From contig CAYVFC010000023.1 in NCBI GenBank assembly GCA_964450715.1, positions 1 through 64,000 of the forward strand: 64,000 bases of DNA, given 5' to 3'. The first letter of the stretch is position 1. Every line of letters begins with the position of its first letter. This document shows, piece by piece, positions 48,974 through 58,023 of the stretch. The stretch comes from CAYVFC01 sp964450715 (GTDB lineage: Bacteria; Myxococcota_A; Polyangia; Polyangiales; JAFGIB01). The position numbers and the translations under genes were made by a program. A model generated the notes under the pieces. That model was not told where the DNA came from and ran no database searches. It saw only the letters and a program-made list of their open reading frames with translations.

Positions 48974-50008
48974 TCACTTCTTTCGCGTCGCGTATTCAGC
49001 CGGCCCCGCGCCGGTCCAGCGCTTGAACGCCTTGCGAAAGGCGCTCGGATCGGAGAATCCGAGCGCGTGAGCGATCTCGCCCAGGCTCTTCTCGCCCTGT
49101 TCCAGGAATCGCAGGGCAGACGCGTGGCGGACCTGGTCGAGCAAAGCGCGATAGCTCGAGCCCGCCTCCGCCAGTCGGCGGTGCAGCGTTCGCGTGCTCA
49201 TGTTGAGCTGGCGCGCAATAGCGGCGGCCGTGGCGTCGCCCTCTGCCAGCCGTTCGGCGATGAGCTGTCGGACGCGCTCGGACAGAGCGCTCGCTCGCGG
49301 TAGTCGCTCCACCAGCAGAGAGGCCTGGTGCTTCAATACCGCTCCCAGTTTCTCGTCCACCCTCACGAGCGGACGGTCGAGGATCGTCGCGTCAAAAACC
49401 AGCGCGTTCATCTCCCGTTCGAACCCAGGCTCGACTCCGAAAACCCTCTGGTGCTCCCGGATGTCGCTCGGTTGGGCAAAGGCAAACCATACCGCCCGCA
49501 ACCGGACCGGGGGCTCCAGCGAGGCGGTAGCGAACCGATGCAACACGGCTAGAATGAACTCGATCGCAACGGGCGGAAAGGCTCTTCCTCCCGTTCGAAA
49601 GCTTAAAAGAGCGCGCTCACCCTCGACGTCGAGCGCAAAGAAGAGCTCGTCGGCCAGCAAGGGTGCATAGCGCACCAGCCGATCGATGGCCTCGCGCACG
49701 GTGGGGCTGTTGCGCACGAGGTATTCCATCATCTCCATGTTGCCTCGCTGCAGGCGTTCCGCAGCATGCAGGCCGAAGGCCTCGTCCCCGGTCAACCGAG
49801 CCGCGCGCCGCCACAGGTCGCCAACCACCTCGCGCGGAAGGCGCAGATCGGGATCCTCCAGGTCCCTCGCTTGCAGGCCGGTCCCGGCGAGCAGCTCCTC
49901 GATGGTGACCCGCGTGCCCTCGAGACCTGCGACAAGCGGCGCCAGCGCCACGCGGGATACCTTGGAGCCGGAAAAGGTCCTGTTGCTGCGTAGCTGTCGA
50001 TCGCTCAT
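48974..50008 (-). CDS. AraC-family regulator, second of a convergent pair (344 aa)
   Basis: It has the same plan as its neighbour: an Arabinose_bd-type N-domain (about 20-220, with EVVGDLWRRAARLTGDEAFG and RNSPTVREAIDRLV) and a C-terminal double HTH with AAAIARQLNMSTRTLHRRLA and SLGEIAHALGFSDPSAFRKA and FKRWTGAGPAEYA. The two share family features but only modest residue identity. The genes are convergent with seven bases between stops. It is divergent from the Cys-rich surface protein gene at 50387, across a region with palindromes, and may control that gene. Confidence 0.9.
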   Translation of the reverse strand: MSDRQLRSNRTFSGSKVSRVALAPLVAGLEGTRVTIEELLAGTGLQARDLEDPDLRLPREVVGDLWRRAARLTGDEAFGLHAAERLQRGNMEMMEYLVRNSPTVREAIDRLVRYAPLLADELFFALDVEGERALLSFRTGGRAFPPVAIEFILAVLHRFATASLEPPVRLRAVWFAFAQPSDIREHQRVFGVEPGFEREMNALVFDATILDRPLVRVDEKLGAVLKHQASLLVERLPRASALSERVRQLIAERLAEGDATAAAIARQLNMSTRTLHRRLAEAGSSYRALLDQVRHASALRFLEQGEKSLGEIAHALGFSDPSAFRKAFKRWTGAGPAEYATRKK

Positions 50009-50386
50009 CGAGCCCCGGCCCCGGTCGGGGAGGAAAGCGGAAAGCTACCGATCGGGGACCTGTTCTCATCTGTATATAACGCGTCCGAAAAAGGGAAGCG
50101 GACGACGTGCCGGTCCGGCCCCTTCCGAGCACGGTTTCGGCGCAGGAGGACCCTTTTTAGACCGCTCCGGACCGGTCGAGGTGGCGCGAAACCGGCGTAA
50201 GCTGAAAAGTGACCTTTTTTCGGCAATCGGTGACGCGCCGGTTTCGCCGGTGCACACCCGGGAGGTCGAAAATCGACCGCTGTTCCGGAAATTAGTGCGC
50301 CATTTCCGAATCCTCGGTGCACTAACACTTTTATAAAGTCCGACTCTTGGGATGGAGCTTGTTTTTCTGAAAAAAGGGGTGTGAGG
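50009..50386. promoter_or_regulatory. Divergent control region with interleaved palindromes
   Basis: This region separates the AraC gene from the surface lipoprotein gene. CGGAAAT (50286-50292) and ATTTCCG (50302-50308) pair, and TTAGTGC (50292-50298) with GCACTAA (50319-50325) pair across them, so the two inverted repeats interlock. They lie 60-100 bases before the lipoprotein start. The left half has GC-rich sequence without a recognisable signal. Confidence 0.45.
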
Positions 50387-52429
50387 ATGTCCGACAGATC
50401 GAGAGGTACCATCGCGCGGCCGTTGTTGGCGTTCGTCTTTTTTGCCGCGTGCGCCACCAGCGAAAACTACCCCTCCTCGGGCCCGGGCGGCTACTCCGGT
50501 TACCCGGGCACTGGAGGCGTATCCGGTTATGGATACTCCGGATACGGAGGCAGCGCCGGATATGGTACCAGCGGCTATGGGGGCTCGTACGCGGGAACCG
50601 GCGGCATGATCGCGGGGACCGGAGGCTCGACAGCCGGAATCGGAGGCGAAACCGCCGGAACAGGTGGCACGGTCGCGGGAACCGGCGGCACCGGCGGCAC
50701 CAGCGGCACCAGCGGCACCAGCGGCACCGGCGGCACCAGCGGCACCAGCGGCACCAGCGGCACCAGCGGCACCGGCGGAACCGGCGGTACCAGCGGAACC
50801 GGCGGTACCAGCGGAACCGGCGGCACCGGGCCGGTCTGCGACAGCGGTTTTGCCGACTGCAACACCGATGACAGCGACGGATGCGAGACGGCCGTCACCA
50901 CCCTGGACGACTGCGCGCTTTGCGGAGTCGCCTGCGGCCCGCTCGACAACGCCACGGCCACCTGCGCCACTGGCACCTGCGCCATCCAGAGCTGCGACCC
51001 CGACTACGACGACTGCAACACCGACGCCAGCGACGGGTGCGAGCAGTCGCTGCTCAGCGTGAACCACTGCACGGCCTGCAATCTGGCCTGCTCCTTCGAC
51101 AACGCCGACGCCGATTGCACCACGGACGGCTGCCAGATGGGGGCCTGCAACGGTACCTATGACGACTGCAACGACTCCGACACCGACGGCTGCGAGACCG
51201 ATCTGGCCAGCGACCCGGACAACTGCGGAAGCTGCAGCTATACCTGCGGCCCCTACGACAATGCGGCGGCCGACTGCGACACGGACGGCTGCCAGATGGG
51301 AGCGTGCGACGACCTGTACGACGACTGCAACGACGCGGACTCCGACGGCTGCGAGACCTCGCTCATCACGCTCGACGACTGCGGCGAGTGCGATGTAACC
51401 TGCGGGCCGTTCGACAACGCCACCGCCACCTGCGCCAGCGGAACCTGCGAGGTGGATGACTGCGACTCGGACTACTCCGACTGCGACGGAGATCCGGCCA
51501 ACGGCTGCGAGCAAGACGTGGCCGGCGCCACCACCTTCGGATATACGCCGAGCAACTTCGATCCGTCGGGGCTTCTCTCGAACAGCTGCCCGGTCACCCT
51601 GAGCTGCGGTATATCGACCTTCAACTCCGAGACGTTGAGCTATGACAACTGGTGCGGGCAGGCCGAGCCCGTCCCGGTGGTCCGCAGCCAGTCCGGCGGC
51701 CCGGACGTGGTGGTCATCCCCCTGAGCGTCCTGACGGTCGAGGCGGGCGCCACGCTCCGACTGCGGGGCAACCGTCCGGTCGTCCTGGCCGTATTCGGCG
51801 ACGCCACCATCGCCGGCACCATCGACGCCAGCGCCAACGGCACCACGACGGGCGCCGGGGGCAACTGGTCGTGTGGTTCGTCCGCGGGAGGCGACGGCTC
51901 GGGCTCGTCGAGCAGCGGCGGAGGCGGTGGCGGAGGCGGTGCCTTCGCAACGGCCGGCGGCAACGGCGGAACCGGCGACGGCGCCGCCGCGGGAGGCGGG
52001 GGGACGGTTCGCGGCGAGGCAGACCTGGTGCCGCTGATGGGCGGCTGCCCGGGCGGACGCGGAGGCGGATGCAGCAGCCCGGCCGGCGCGGCCGGAGGCG
52101 GTGCGGTTCAGCTCTCGGTCGCGGGCAGCTTGACCGTGACCGGAGCCATCGCGGCCGACGGTGGCACGGGGCAGACCGGTTGCGGCAGCGAGGGCGGCGG
52201 TACCGGTGGAGGCAGCGGCGGCGCCATCCTGTTGGAAGGCAATACGGTCAGCACCGGCGGCTCGACCATCACGGCCGCAGGGGGCGACGGCGGCGACGGC
52301 TCGGGCGGCGGCAATGGCGGCGCCGGGTCCACCAGCGATGGGTCCCCGGGCGGCGACGGGCAGAGCGACTCGACCGACGGCGGCGGCGCTGGCGGCGGCG
52401 GATACGGAAGGATAGTCATCAACACCTGA
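50387..52429 (+). CDS. Surface lipoprotein: Gly/Thr/Ser repeat stalk, Cys repeats and Gly-rich beta-helix (680 aa)
   Basis: Lipobox FAAC (Cys22) is followed by a Gly/Tyr region and a long GTSGTGG stalk encoded by nine-base DNA repeats (50690-50829). Next come four to five Cys repeats of about 45 residues, each built as DCNTDxSDGCE...CGxCxxxC...DNAxAxC (about 150-385), a myxobacterial surface repeat. After residue 390 a Gly-rich stretch (GAGGNWSCGSSAGG and SSGGGGGGGGAFATAGG) alternates with hydrophobic strands (VVLAVFGDATIAGTIDASAN), a pattern of polymer-forming or beta-helix proteins. ATG 50387 is preferred over GTG 50381 because GGGG stands seven bases before it. Divergent from an AraC gene. 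Function unknown. Confidence 0.82.
   Translation: MSDRSRGTIARPLLAFVFFAACATSENYPSSGPGGYSGYPGTGGVSGYGYSGYGGSAGYGTSGYGGSYAGTGGMIAGTGGSTAGIGGETAGTGGTVAGTGGTGGTSGTSGTSGTGGTSGTSGTSGTSGTGGTGGTSGTGGTSGTGGTGPVCDSGFADCNTDDSDGCETAVTTLDDCALCGVACGPLDNATATCATGTCAIQSCDPDYDDCNTDASDGCEQSLLSVNHCTACNLACSFDNADADCTTDGCQMGACNGTYDDCNDSDTDGCETDLASDPDNCGSCSYTCGPYDNAAADCDTDGCQMGACDDLYDDCNDADSDGCETSLITLDDCGECDVTCGPFDNATATCASGTCEVDDCDSDYSDCDGDPANGCEQDVAGATTFGYTPSNFDPSGLLSNSCPVTLSCGISTFNSETLSYDNWCGQAEPVPVVRSQSGGPDVVVIPLSVLTVEAGATLRLRGNRPVVLAVFGDATIAGTIDASANGTTTGAGGNWSCGSSAGGDGSGSSSSGGGGGGGGAFATAGGNGGTGDGAAAGGGGTVRGEADLVPLMGGCPGGRGGGCSSPAGAAGGGAVQLSVAGSLTVTGAIAADGGTGQTGCGSEGGGTGGGSGGAILLEGNTVSTGGSTITAAGGDGGDGSGGGNGGAGSTSDGSPGGDGQSDSTDGGGAGGGGYGRIVINT
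50690..50829. repeat. Coding tandem repeats of ACCAGCGGC/ACCGGCGGC type
   Basis: The nine-base units ACCAGCGGC and ACCGGCGGC/A alternate about 15 times in frame and encode Thr-Ser-Gly and Thr-Gly-Gly. Near-identical units at the DNA level suggest the stalk length can change by slippage or recombination. Confidence 0.85.
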
Positions 52430-52509
52430 TCCACCCTATCGGGATCATGATCGGCATCCCGGGTCGGGTTTCGCCGTGACCGAGGGCTGAGCGGAAGCCG
52501 GACGAAGGA

Positions 52510-54237
52510 TCATTCCAGCTCGAACATCCCCAGAAAGCGGGCCAGCTGCATCTTGCCGCCCTCGACCTCTATCTCGCCGGCGGCAAAGGCCGCCAGCGGG
52601 TTGCGCATACGCGCCGCGATCTCCTTCCACACCCGGGAGTCGACCGTGATGGTCACGTCCGGCTGGTCCGGAAAGCGCGGGTGGATCTCGGCCACACCCC
52701 GGCGCACCTGGACGGTATAGGCCTGGTCGGTATCCGGGAAACGGTAGCCCACGGTGATCTCCGCCTGCAGGCTCTTCTCCGGTATCAGCCTGGCGGCCAT
52801 CCCCTTGAAGATCGCCTCCAGCGGGATACCGTGTACAAAAGCCTTCTCCTTGGGCCGCTTCTGATCGATACGGATCTTTCCCTCGGTCTCCAGGGCCTGG
52901 GTCAGGTAGTAGTTGCGCGCCGTGGAGGCGATCTGCTTCTCTCCCAGGGCTTTTAGCGAGGCGGCCTTCAAGCGTCGCGCCGCCGGATCTTCGGGATTGA
53001 GCTGCAACAGCTGGTCCGCCAGCTCCAGCGCCCACTGGTGATCGCCCTGCTTCGCCGCCGCTGCCGCTCGCTCGGCCAGGACCTTTTCGCCGCCGACCAG
53101 ATCGGAGAAGCGCTGCGCCCTCTCCTGCAAGGGAAGCGGAAACAGATCGGTGGCGTTGCCCCCGAACCAGCCCAGATACCCGGTGAAGATGGCCCGAACC
53201 GCCCAGGGTACGGTGCCGTAGTACTGGTGCAGATAGGGCTTGCGGGCCAGGTGCTCGGGGAGCTTCACCCGCTCGACGATCTCCTGCGGGGTCAGCCCCT
53301 GGTTGATGCCGCGAATGGTCTGGTCGTGCACGAACTGGATGGCGTCGCGGTAGTCGGTGATCACCTGGTATATCTTCTCCGCGCCCGAGAGCGGAAGGGT
53401 GTGGCTCGGCACCAGGTGCTCGGGCCGCAGCTCCCGGATGATGTCCAGGCTGCGCGCCCACTTGATCACGTCGCGATAGGCGGTTCCCCGGATAGCATAG
53501 AGATTGGGAAACGACTTGTAGTAGTTATCTCCAGGCAGGAGCACTTTCTTATCGGGCATCCAGACGTAGATCTGGTCGTCGGTCTCCCCGGGCGCGTGGA
53601 TCAGCACCAGCTTCAGGCCCGCCACCTCGATCTCGGTCCGCTCGCCGGCAAAGGTCTTGGTGGGCCGGACCAAACCGATGGTGGTGTCGGCAGTGAAGCG
53701 CAGCTCGGGCCCGATACCGCAGTTGATCAATCCTCCCTCGGGGAGATAGGTGCCGAACTGGCGGGAGGCCCGGCGGTAGGTCGTCTGTTGGGTGACGCCG
53801 ATGATCCGGTCCAGGAAGCCGAGGGTGCTCTGGTGCGAGTAGATGTCGGGGTTGCCCTCACCCATGAAGACCGAGGTGCCGAAGCTGTGGTCCGTATGGT
53901 AATGCGTGTAAATGATCGCCTTGATGGGCTTGCTGCTGATCTCGGCGAAAACCGCCTTGACCTCGTCGGCAGCCTCCACGCTCTCCATGGTATCCACCAG
54001 CACCGCCCCGTCCTCGCCCTCTAGCAGGATGGAGTTGGCCAGACCGTAGCCGATGGCCACGTGAACCCCGGGGATGACTTCGATCACCTGGCGCTTGAAC
54101 TCCGCGCAGTGGGCCTTCAGATCCGGGTTGGCGCCCACCGAAATCTTCTCGGGCTTCTCGTCTCCGGGACAACCGACCAACAGCGCCGCCGCGGCGACCA
54201 CCAGCAGTACATCGACCTTCGTTGAGCCTCTCCGCAT
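52510..54237 (-). CDS. Alkyl-sulfatase-like metallo-beta-lactamase-fold lipoprotein (575 aa)
   Basis: Lipobox LVGC (Cys23). The metallo-beta-lactamase domain (about 50-300) has the zinc motif THYHTDHSFG (111-120, HxHxDH), a later His in IHAPGETDDQIY, and Asp in LLPGDNYYKSF. A helical dimerisation part (about 360-460, TPR-like) and a C-terminal sterol-carrier-like SCP2 domain follow (about 460-575; VTITVDSRVWKEIAARMRNP). This order matches SdsA1-type linear primary alkyl sulfatases, though these are often soluble secreted proteins rather than lipoproteins. It would cleave alkyl sulfates (detergents). GAGAGG precedes the ATG. It is convergent with the surface lipoprotein gene and follows a PAS kinase gene on the same strand by about 110 bases. 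Confidence 0.9.
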   Translation of the reverse strand: MRRGSTKVDVLLVVAAAALLVGCPGDEKPEKISVGANPDLKAHCAEFKRQVIEVIPGVHVAIGYGLANSILLEGEDGAVLVDTMESVEAADEVKAVFAEISSKPIKAIIYTHYHTDHSFGTSVFMGEGNPDIYSHQSTLGFLDRIIGVTQQTTYRRASRQFGTYLPEGGLINCGIGPELRFTADTTIGLVRPTKTFAGERTEIEVAGLKLVLIHAPGETDDQIYVWMPDKKVLLPGDNYYKSFPNLYAIRGTAYRDVIKWARSLDIIRELRPEHLVPSHTLPLSGAEKIYQVITDYRDAIQFVHDQTIRGINQGLTPQEIVERVKLPEHLARKPYLHQYYGTVPWAVRAIFTGYLGWFGGNATDLFPLPLQERAQRFSDLVGGEKVLAERAAAAAKQGDHQWALELADQLLQLNPEDPAARRLKAASLKALGEKQIASTARNYYLTQALETEGKIRIDQKRPKEKAFVHGIPLEAIFKGMAARLIPEKSLQAEITVGYRFPDTDQAYTVQVRRGVAEIHPRFPDQPDVTITVDSRVWKEIAARMRNPLAAFAAGEIEVEGGKMQLARFLGMFELE

Positions 54238-54349
54238 CGCGCACCTCTCCGACTACGAATACCGGCTACCATATACCACAGCCGATTCCGCCGCGACCAC
54301 CCTCGGAAGCGTCGGCACCCGCCCGGAAATAGCTTCTGTTGTCCGACGG

Positions 54350-55855
54350 CTACGCCTTGCCAGCCGGCAGCGTGATGCGGAAGGTGGTACCCTCCCCTTG
54401 CCGGCTGCTGATCTCTATCCGGCCGCCCATGCCGTCCACGATCGACTTGCAGATACAGAGCCCGAGGCCGTTGCCGTTGCCACCGTTGGACGCGCTCGAG
54501 GTGAAGAAGGAATCGAGGGCGTGCTCGACCTCGTAGGCGCTCATGCCGCGACCGTTGTCGGCGATCTGCACCACCACCCCGCCGTTTCCGTCACCGCACA
54601 AGGAGACGGAGACGCGGTTGTTCTCCGTATTCTCGGGGTCCAAAGAGTCCACGGCATTGATGAACAGGTTCAGGAACAGCTGCTCGACAAGCGAGGCGTT
54701 GCCGCTCACGCCCGGGACCTCTTCCGCGAAGTCGCACCTCAAGCTCGCCTTGTGACCGATGGCATAGGCGGCCAGGCTGAGCGCGCGCTCCAGGGATGCC
54801 TTCATGTCGAGCGGGCCCTCCACGTCGGGCGTGGGCCGGGCGAACAGTTGGATATCGCGGACGATGTCCGCCGCCCGTTCCAGCCCCTCCTCGGCCACCG
54901 ACAGGCTCTCGGAGATCTCGGCCAGTTCTCCCTGCCCCTTGTGCTCCTCGGCCAGCGCTGCCAGCTTGCGGGCGGCGCGGGCCAGGTTGAGCTTGGCATA
55001 GGCCAGCGGGTTGTTGATCTCGTGAGCGATGCCGCCGGCGAGCAGCCCCAGCGCTGCCAGCCGGTCGGACTGGACCAGCGTGGCCTGCATCTCCATGCGC
55101 TCGGTCACATCGCGGATGAAGGCCAGCACCGAGGGCTCGCCCGAGTAGACGATAGGGATCGACGAGACCTCGACCACCCTATCCCGGCCCTCTACGTCCC
55201 GCGCATGGTAAAAGGCGGAAGAGCCCAGAGGCTCGCCGGTCCTGTACAGGGTGCTCACGCGCGTCTCGCACCGTTCCCGGTCATCGGACTTCAGCATCTC
55301 GGTGACCGGCATTCCGATCGCCTGCTCGGGGCTGCTCGAACCGCCCAGACGCGCCGCGGCCCGGTTGAGAAAGGCGACCTTCGTTCCCTGCAGGATGGCG
55401 ATTCCGTCCGGCGCGTTCTCGACCAGCGAGCGGAACCGCTCCTCGGATTGTCGCAGCCGCTCGTCGGCCGACTTGCGCGAGGAGACGTCGCGAACGAAGG
55501 AGACTGTCGCCGTCCGCCCGGACAGGTCGACGATGCTGTTGAACACCTCCACCGGAATCCGCTCGCCGTCGCTCCTGACGACCGCGAGCTCGCGAAACAC
55601 CGGAGCGGTGTCTCCCTCGATACGAGCCTGCTGGACTTCCAATAATCTGGGATGCTCGTCCTCGGCGATGAAAGACCAGACCGACTGCTCCCGGATCTCC
55701 GCGGCGCTGCAGCCCAGCAGCTCCTCGATTCCGGCGCTCAGAAAGGCCGCCCGCGTGGTCTCTCCCTCGGTGATGGTGACCGCCACCGCCATGCCGAAGA
55801 GCTCGGCCGCCGCCGTGAGCGCCTCGAAGAGCTTTTCTTCAGTACCGCAGTCCAC
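54350..55855 (-). CDS. Two-PAS sensor histidine kinase (501 aa)
   Basis: Two PAS domains (about 15-125 and 135-255) precede a kinase core with H box LAGGIAHEINNPLAYAKLNL, N box LFLNLFINAVDSL, G1 IADNGRGMS and G2 NGNGLGLCICKSIVDGMGG, all intact. There is no membrane segment, so it is cytoplasmic. The start is a GTG with GGGGTGAGG upstream. It is followed by the alkyl sulfatase-like gene on the same strand after 112 bases; whether they share a transcript is unclear. No response regulator is adjacent, so it is an orphan kinase. Confidence 0.9.
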   Translation of the reverse strand: MDCGTEEKLFEALTAAAELFGMAVAVTITEGETTRAAFLSAGIEELLGCSAAEIREQSVWSFIAEDEHPRLLEVQQARIEGDTAPVFRELAVVRSDGERIPVEVFNSIVDLSGRTATVSFVRDVSSRKSADERLRQSEERFRSLVENAPDGIAILQGTKVAFLNRAAARLGGSSSPEQAIGMPVTEMLKSDDRERCETRVSTLYRTGEPLGSSAFYHARDVEGRDRVVEVSSIPIVYSGEPSVLAFIRDVTERMEMQATLVQSDRLAALGLLAGGIAHEINNPLAYAKLNLARAARKLAALAEEHKGQGELAEISESLSVAEEGLERAADIVRDIQLFARPTPDVEGPLDMKASLERALSLAAYAIGHKASLRCDFAEEVPGVSGNASLVEQLFLNLFINAVDSLDPENTENNRVSVSLCGDGNGGVVVQIADNGRGMSAYEVEHALDSFFTSSASNGGNGNGLGLCICKSIVDGMGGRIEISSRQGEGTTFRITLPAGKA

Positions 55856-56149
55856 CCCTCACCCCGAATAGCCCCGAACGGTTGCAGTGTAGCGGAGCGG
55901 GACGCCGGATGGCAACATGAACCTCCGAGCGGCGCGGTAGATTCGGAAGACGAGGAACCGCTGGAAAAAACGGATTAAAAGCGAGGAGCGGACGCGGCTC
56001 GAGGTGGACGGCCCGGGAGCCGTCACCCGCTCACGAGGTAACCGTTCAGGGGGGGTAGTAGGCCCCTACCGCTGCGGGAGAGCGGGTAGCTCTCCGCCCG
56101 CGGTATTATCCCTTCTTCCTCTGGAAGAGGGGACGGGGGTGAGGGTTCC
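55856..56149. other. Intergenic region with several hairpins
   Basis: No gene is seen. The part from 56050 carries GC-rich hairpins (GCGGG...CCCGC near 56079) and TTCTTCCTC...GAGGGG runs, ending in the hairpin that covers the stop of the next gene. Similar G-rich pieces occur at 17330 and 37624. Confidence 0.4.
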
Positions 56150-56157
56150 TCACCCCC
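56135..56157. terminator. Hairpin over the stop codon of the 535-aa lipoprotein gene
   Basis: GGGGGTGAGG at 56135-56144 and CCTCACCCCC at 56148-56157 form a perfect ten-base stem with a three-base loop. The TGA stop of the minus-strand gene is inside. No T run follows, so it may block decay or readthrough rather than terminate. Confidence 0.45.
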
Positions 56158-57757
56158 CTGAACCGTACTGAAACACGCCGCGCAGATCCTCGGTAGCGCT
56201 GATGTAAGAGCGCTCGGTCCTACTGCCCGACGGATCGTGATAGCTCACCACGCGAAATTGGTAGATCATACCCTCCTGCAGCTGCGCTCCCTGCCAGGTG
56301 TAGGAGACGGTCGATGAGCCGGTCTCGCGCGGTACGTTGAGCTCCTCTAGCAACAGCTCGCCAAAGGCGTCGTACACGCGCAGCTCGTAGCCGTCCTCCG
56401 AGGAATCATCCGCCCAGGTGAAGACGGGCTGCGCCTCATCGATGATTTCCAGTCCCTCGGCGCCCGGCGAGTGCACGGCGAGCGCCCCGGTGATCTTGAA
56501 CGACTCGTCCATCGTGACCTCGCCCCCGGTCGCCGGGACCTCGATGTGCTGGATGGCGGTACCGCCGATAGTCTGGTCCGGATCGCGCACCAGGTCGTCG
56601 TTCTCGAAAGCGGCCAGCACCACGTAGCGTCCTGGAGGAACGTCCTCGATGGTGAACGCGCCGCTAACGTCCACCGCTCGCAACCCGGCCGGCGCCTCGC
56701 CGCGCGCCACGTTCTGCTGGAAGGTGGACTCGACTACCAAGATCACGGTGGTCTCGGAGCCGCCCGGCGCGTCCGCCATGTTGACCGATCCGGTGACCGT
56801 TGCCAGCGACTGCAAATCGGCCGCCAGGGAGACGTCCTCTAGCCGGTCGCTGGTGGCTGACACGGTCTGCTCCTGTACGTTCAGCCCCGCTCGATAGCCG
56901 TCCAGCACGGTGCTGCCGGGCGGCACGTTGTACAGCGTGAAGTTCCCCTCGCTATCCGTCACCGCGGTGGACACGGCCGTGCCGTTCTGGATCGCCACCA
57001 CCAGCACGCCGCCGAAGTCCGAGCCGCCCGCGCCTGCATCCACCGGGTCGGTCGCGCCAGTGCCCACGCTCCCCTCGATGATTCCCCAGGAGGCCGTATC
57101 GCCGGGCAGCGGAAACAGCGCGACGTCCGTGGCCGCGTTCTGGACCACCCAGGCGCTGACCGTTCCGGCGTCCGCGCCATCGCTGTTCCCGCCGCCCGCT
57201 GCGCTCGCTTCGGTGAGATCGATGGGCAGAGCGGTACGCGGGGCGGTGGGGAAGACCTGGTAGCCCGCGCCCGCGGCCCTCAGGGTGACGACGGCTTGCA
57301 TGGCTTCGCCCACGGGCGTTCCGTCCTGCAAGCGCGGCATAGCCACGGGCAGCGCGTACGATCCATCGGATTCGGTAATGGCCACCGTGGAGCGAGCGCC
57401 GCCGTTGGCATCGAGCGCGACCACGGTCGCTCCCTCGATCCCATCACCGTTCAGCGCGTCGAAAACGCGGCCCCGGATCTCGACCGGCGCGAAGCAGACC
57501 GGAAGCCCGCCTTGGACCTGCTCGCAGACCTGGTCTCCCTCGCAGGAACCGATGGTCCCCGGAATGCAGACGCAGACCGGCGCCCCGTTCTCGTCCTCCA
57601 TGCAGGTCTGGTCCTGCTCGCATCCTTGCGAGGTTCCCGGCTGGCAGGGCCCTCTCTCGCGCTCTTCGTCTTCGCCGCAGGCGCAGAAGAGCGCGAACGA
57701 AGTCGCAAGAACAACCAACACGGCGAACCGCGAAAACCGTCTTTCGCACAGGTGCAT
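56150..57757 (-). CDS. Lipoprotein with EGF-like Cys motif and carboxypeptidase-regulatory-like domains (535 aa)
   Basis: A lipobox ending FCAC (Cys27) is followed by two Cys-rich EGF/TIL-like motifs (CEQDQTCMEDENGAPVCVC and CEGDQVCEQVQGGLPVC). Three or so carboxypeptidase-regulatory-like (CnaB/SdrD-type) beta-sandwich repeats then run to about residue 440: IRGRVFDALNGDGIEGATVV, ESDGSYALPV, later SEGNFTLYNVPPGSTVLDG and VSGAFTIEDVPPGRYVVLAA. A fibronectin-type-III-like domain ends it (VFTWADDSSEDGYELRVYDA). AAGGAG precedes the ATG. It is likely a surface or stalk protein. Function unknown. Confidence 0.85.
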   Translation of the reverse strand: MHLCERRFSRFAVLVVLATSFALFCACGEDEERERGPCQPGTSQGCEQDQTCMEDENGAPVCVCIPGTIGSCEGDQVCEQVQGGLPVCFAPVEIRGRVFDALNGDGIEGATVVALDANGGARSTVAITESDGSYALPVAMPRLQDGTPVGEAMQAVVTLRAAGAGYQVFPTAPRTALPIDLTEASAAGGGNSDGADAGTVSAWVVQNAATDVALFPLPGDTASWGIIEGSVGTGATDPVDAGAGGSDFGGVLVVAIQNGTAVSTAVTDSEGNFTLYNVPPGSTVLDGYRAGLNVQEQTVSATSDRLEDVSLAADLQSLATVTGSVNMADAPGGSETTVILVVESTFQQNVARGEAPAGLRAVDVSGAFTIEDVPPGRYVVLAAFENDDLVRDPDQTIGGTAIQHIEVPATGGEVTMDESFKITGALAVHSPGAEGLEIIDEAQPVFTWADDSSEDGYELRVYDAFGELLLEELNVPRETGSSTVSYTWQGAQLQEGMIYQFRVVSYHDPSGSRTERSYISATEDLRGVFQYGSGG

Positions 57758-58023
57758 GACGCCTCTCCTTATTGTCGGTCTTGATCGGTCATCTCATAGA
57801 CGAGCGGCCCCGGCGCCCGGATGAAACAAAAGACGAGAGCTGAAACAACGGGACGCGGGAACACGGCAAGAATTCTAGCAAGAAAAGCGCTATGGCGGAA
57901 ATTCGGGAACAAAAAACGACCGCAACGCCTTTTTTTCGACCTGGACCGTCCGCGTGACGTCTAATACTCGATCCTCTATCCTTTTAAGAGAACGCGTATC
58001 TTTTCGCGTCGGGGAGAGTCGAA
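57758..58023. other. Divergent promoter region of two lipoprotein genes
   Basis: It is AT-richer than most of the window. On the minus strand TAGAAT stands at about 57876, a possible -10 box for the 535-aa lipoprotein gene. A TTTTTTT run occurs near 57934. Nothing else is recognised. Confidence 0.3.
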
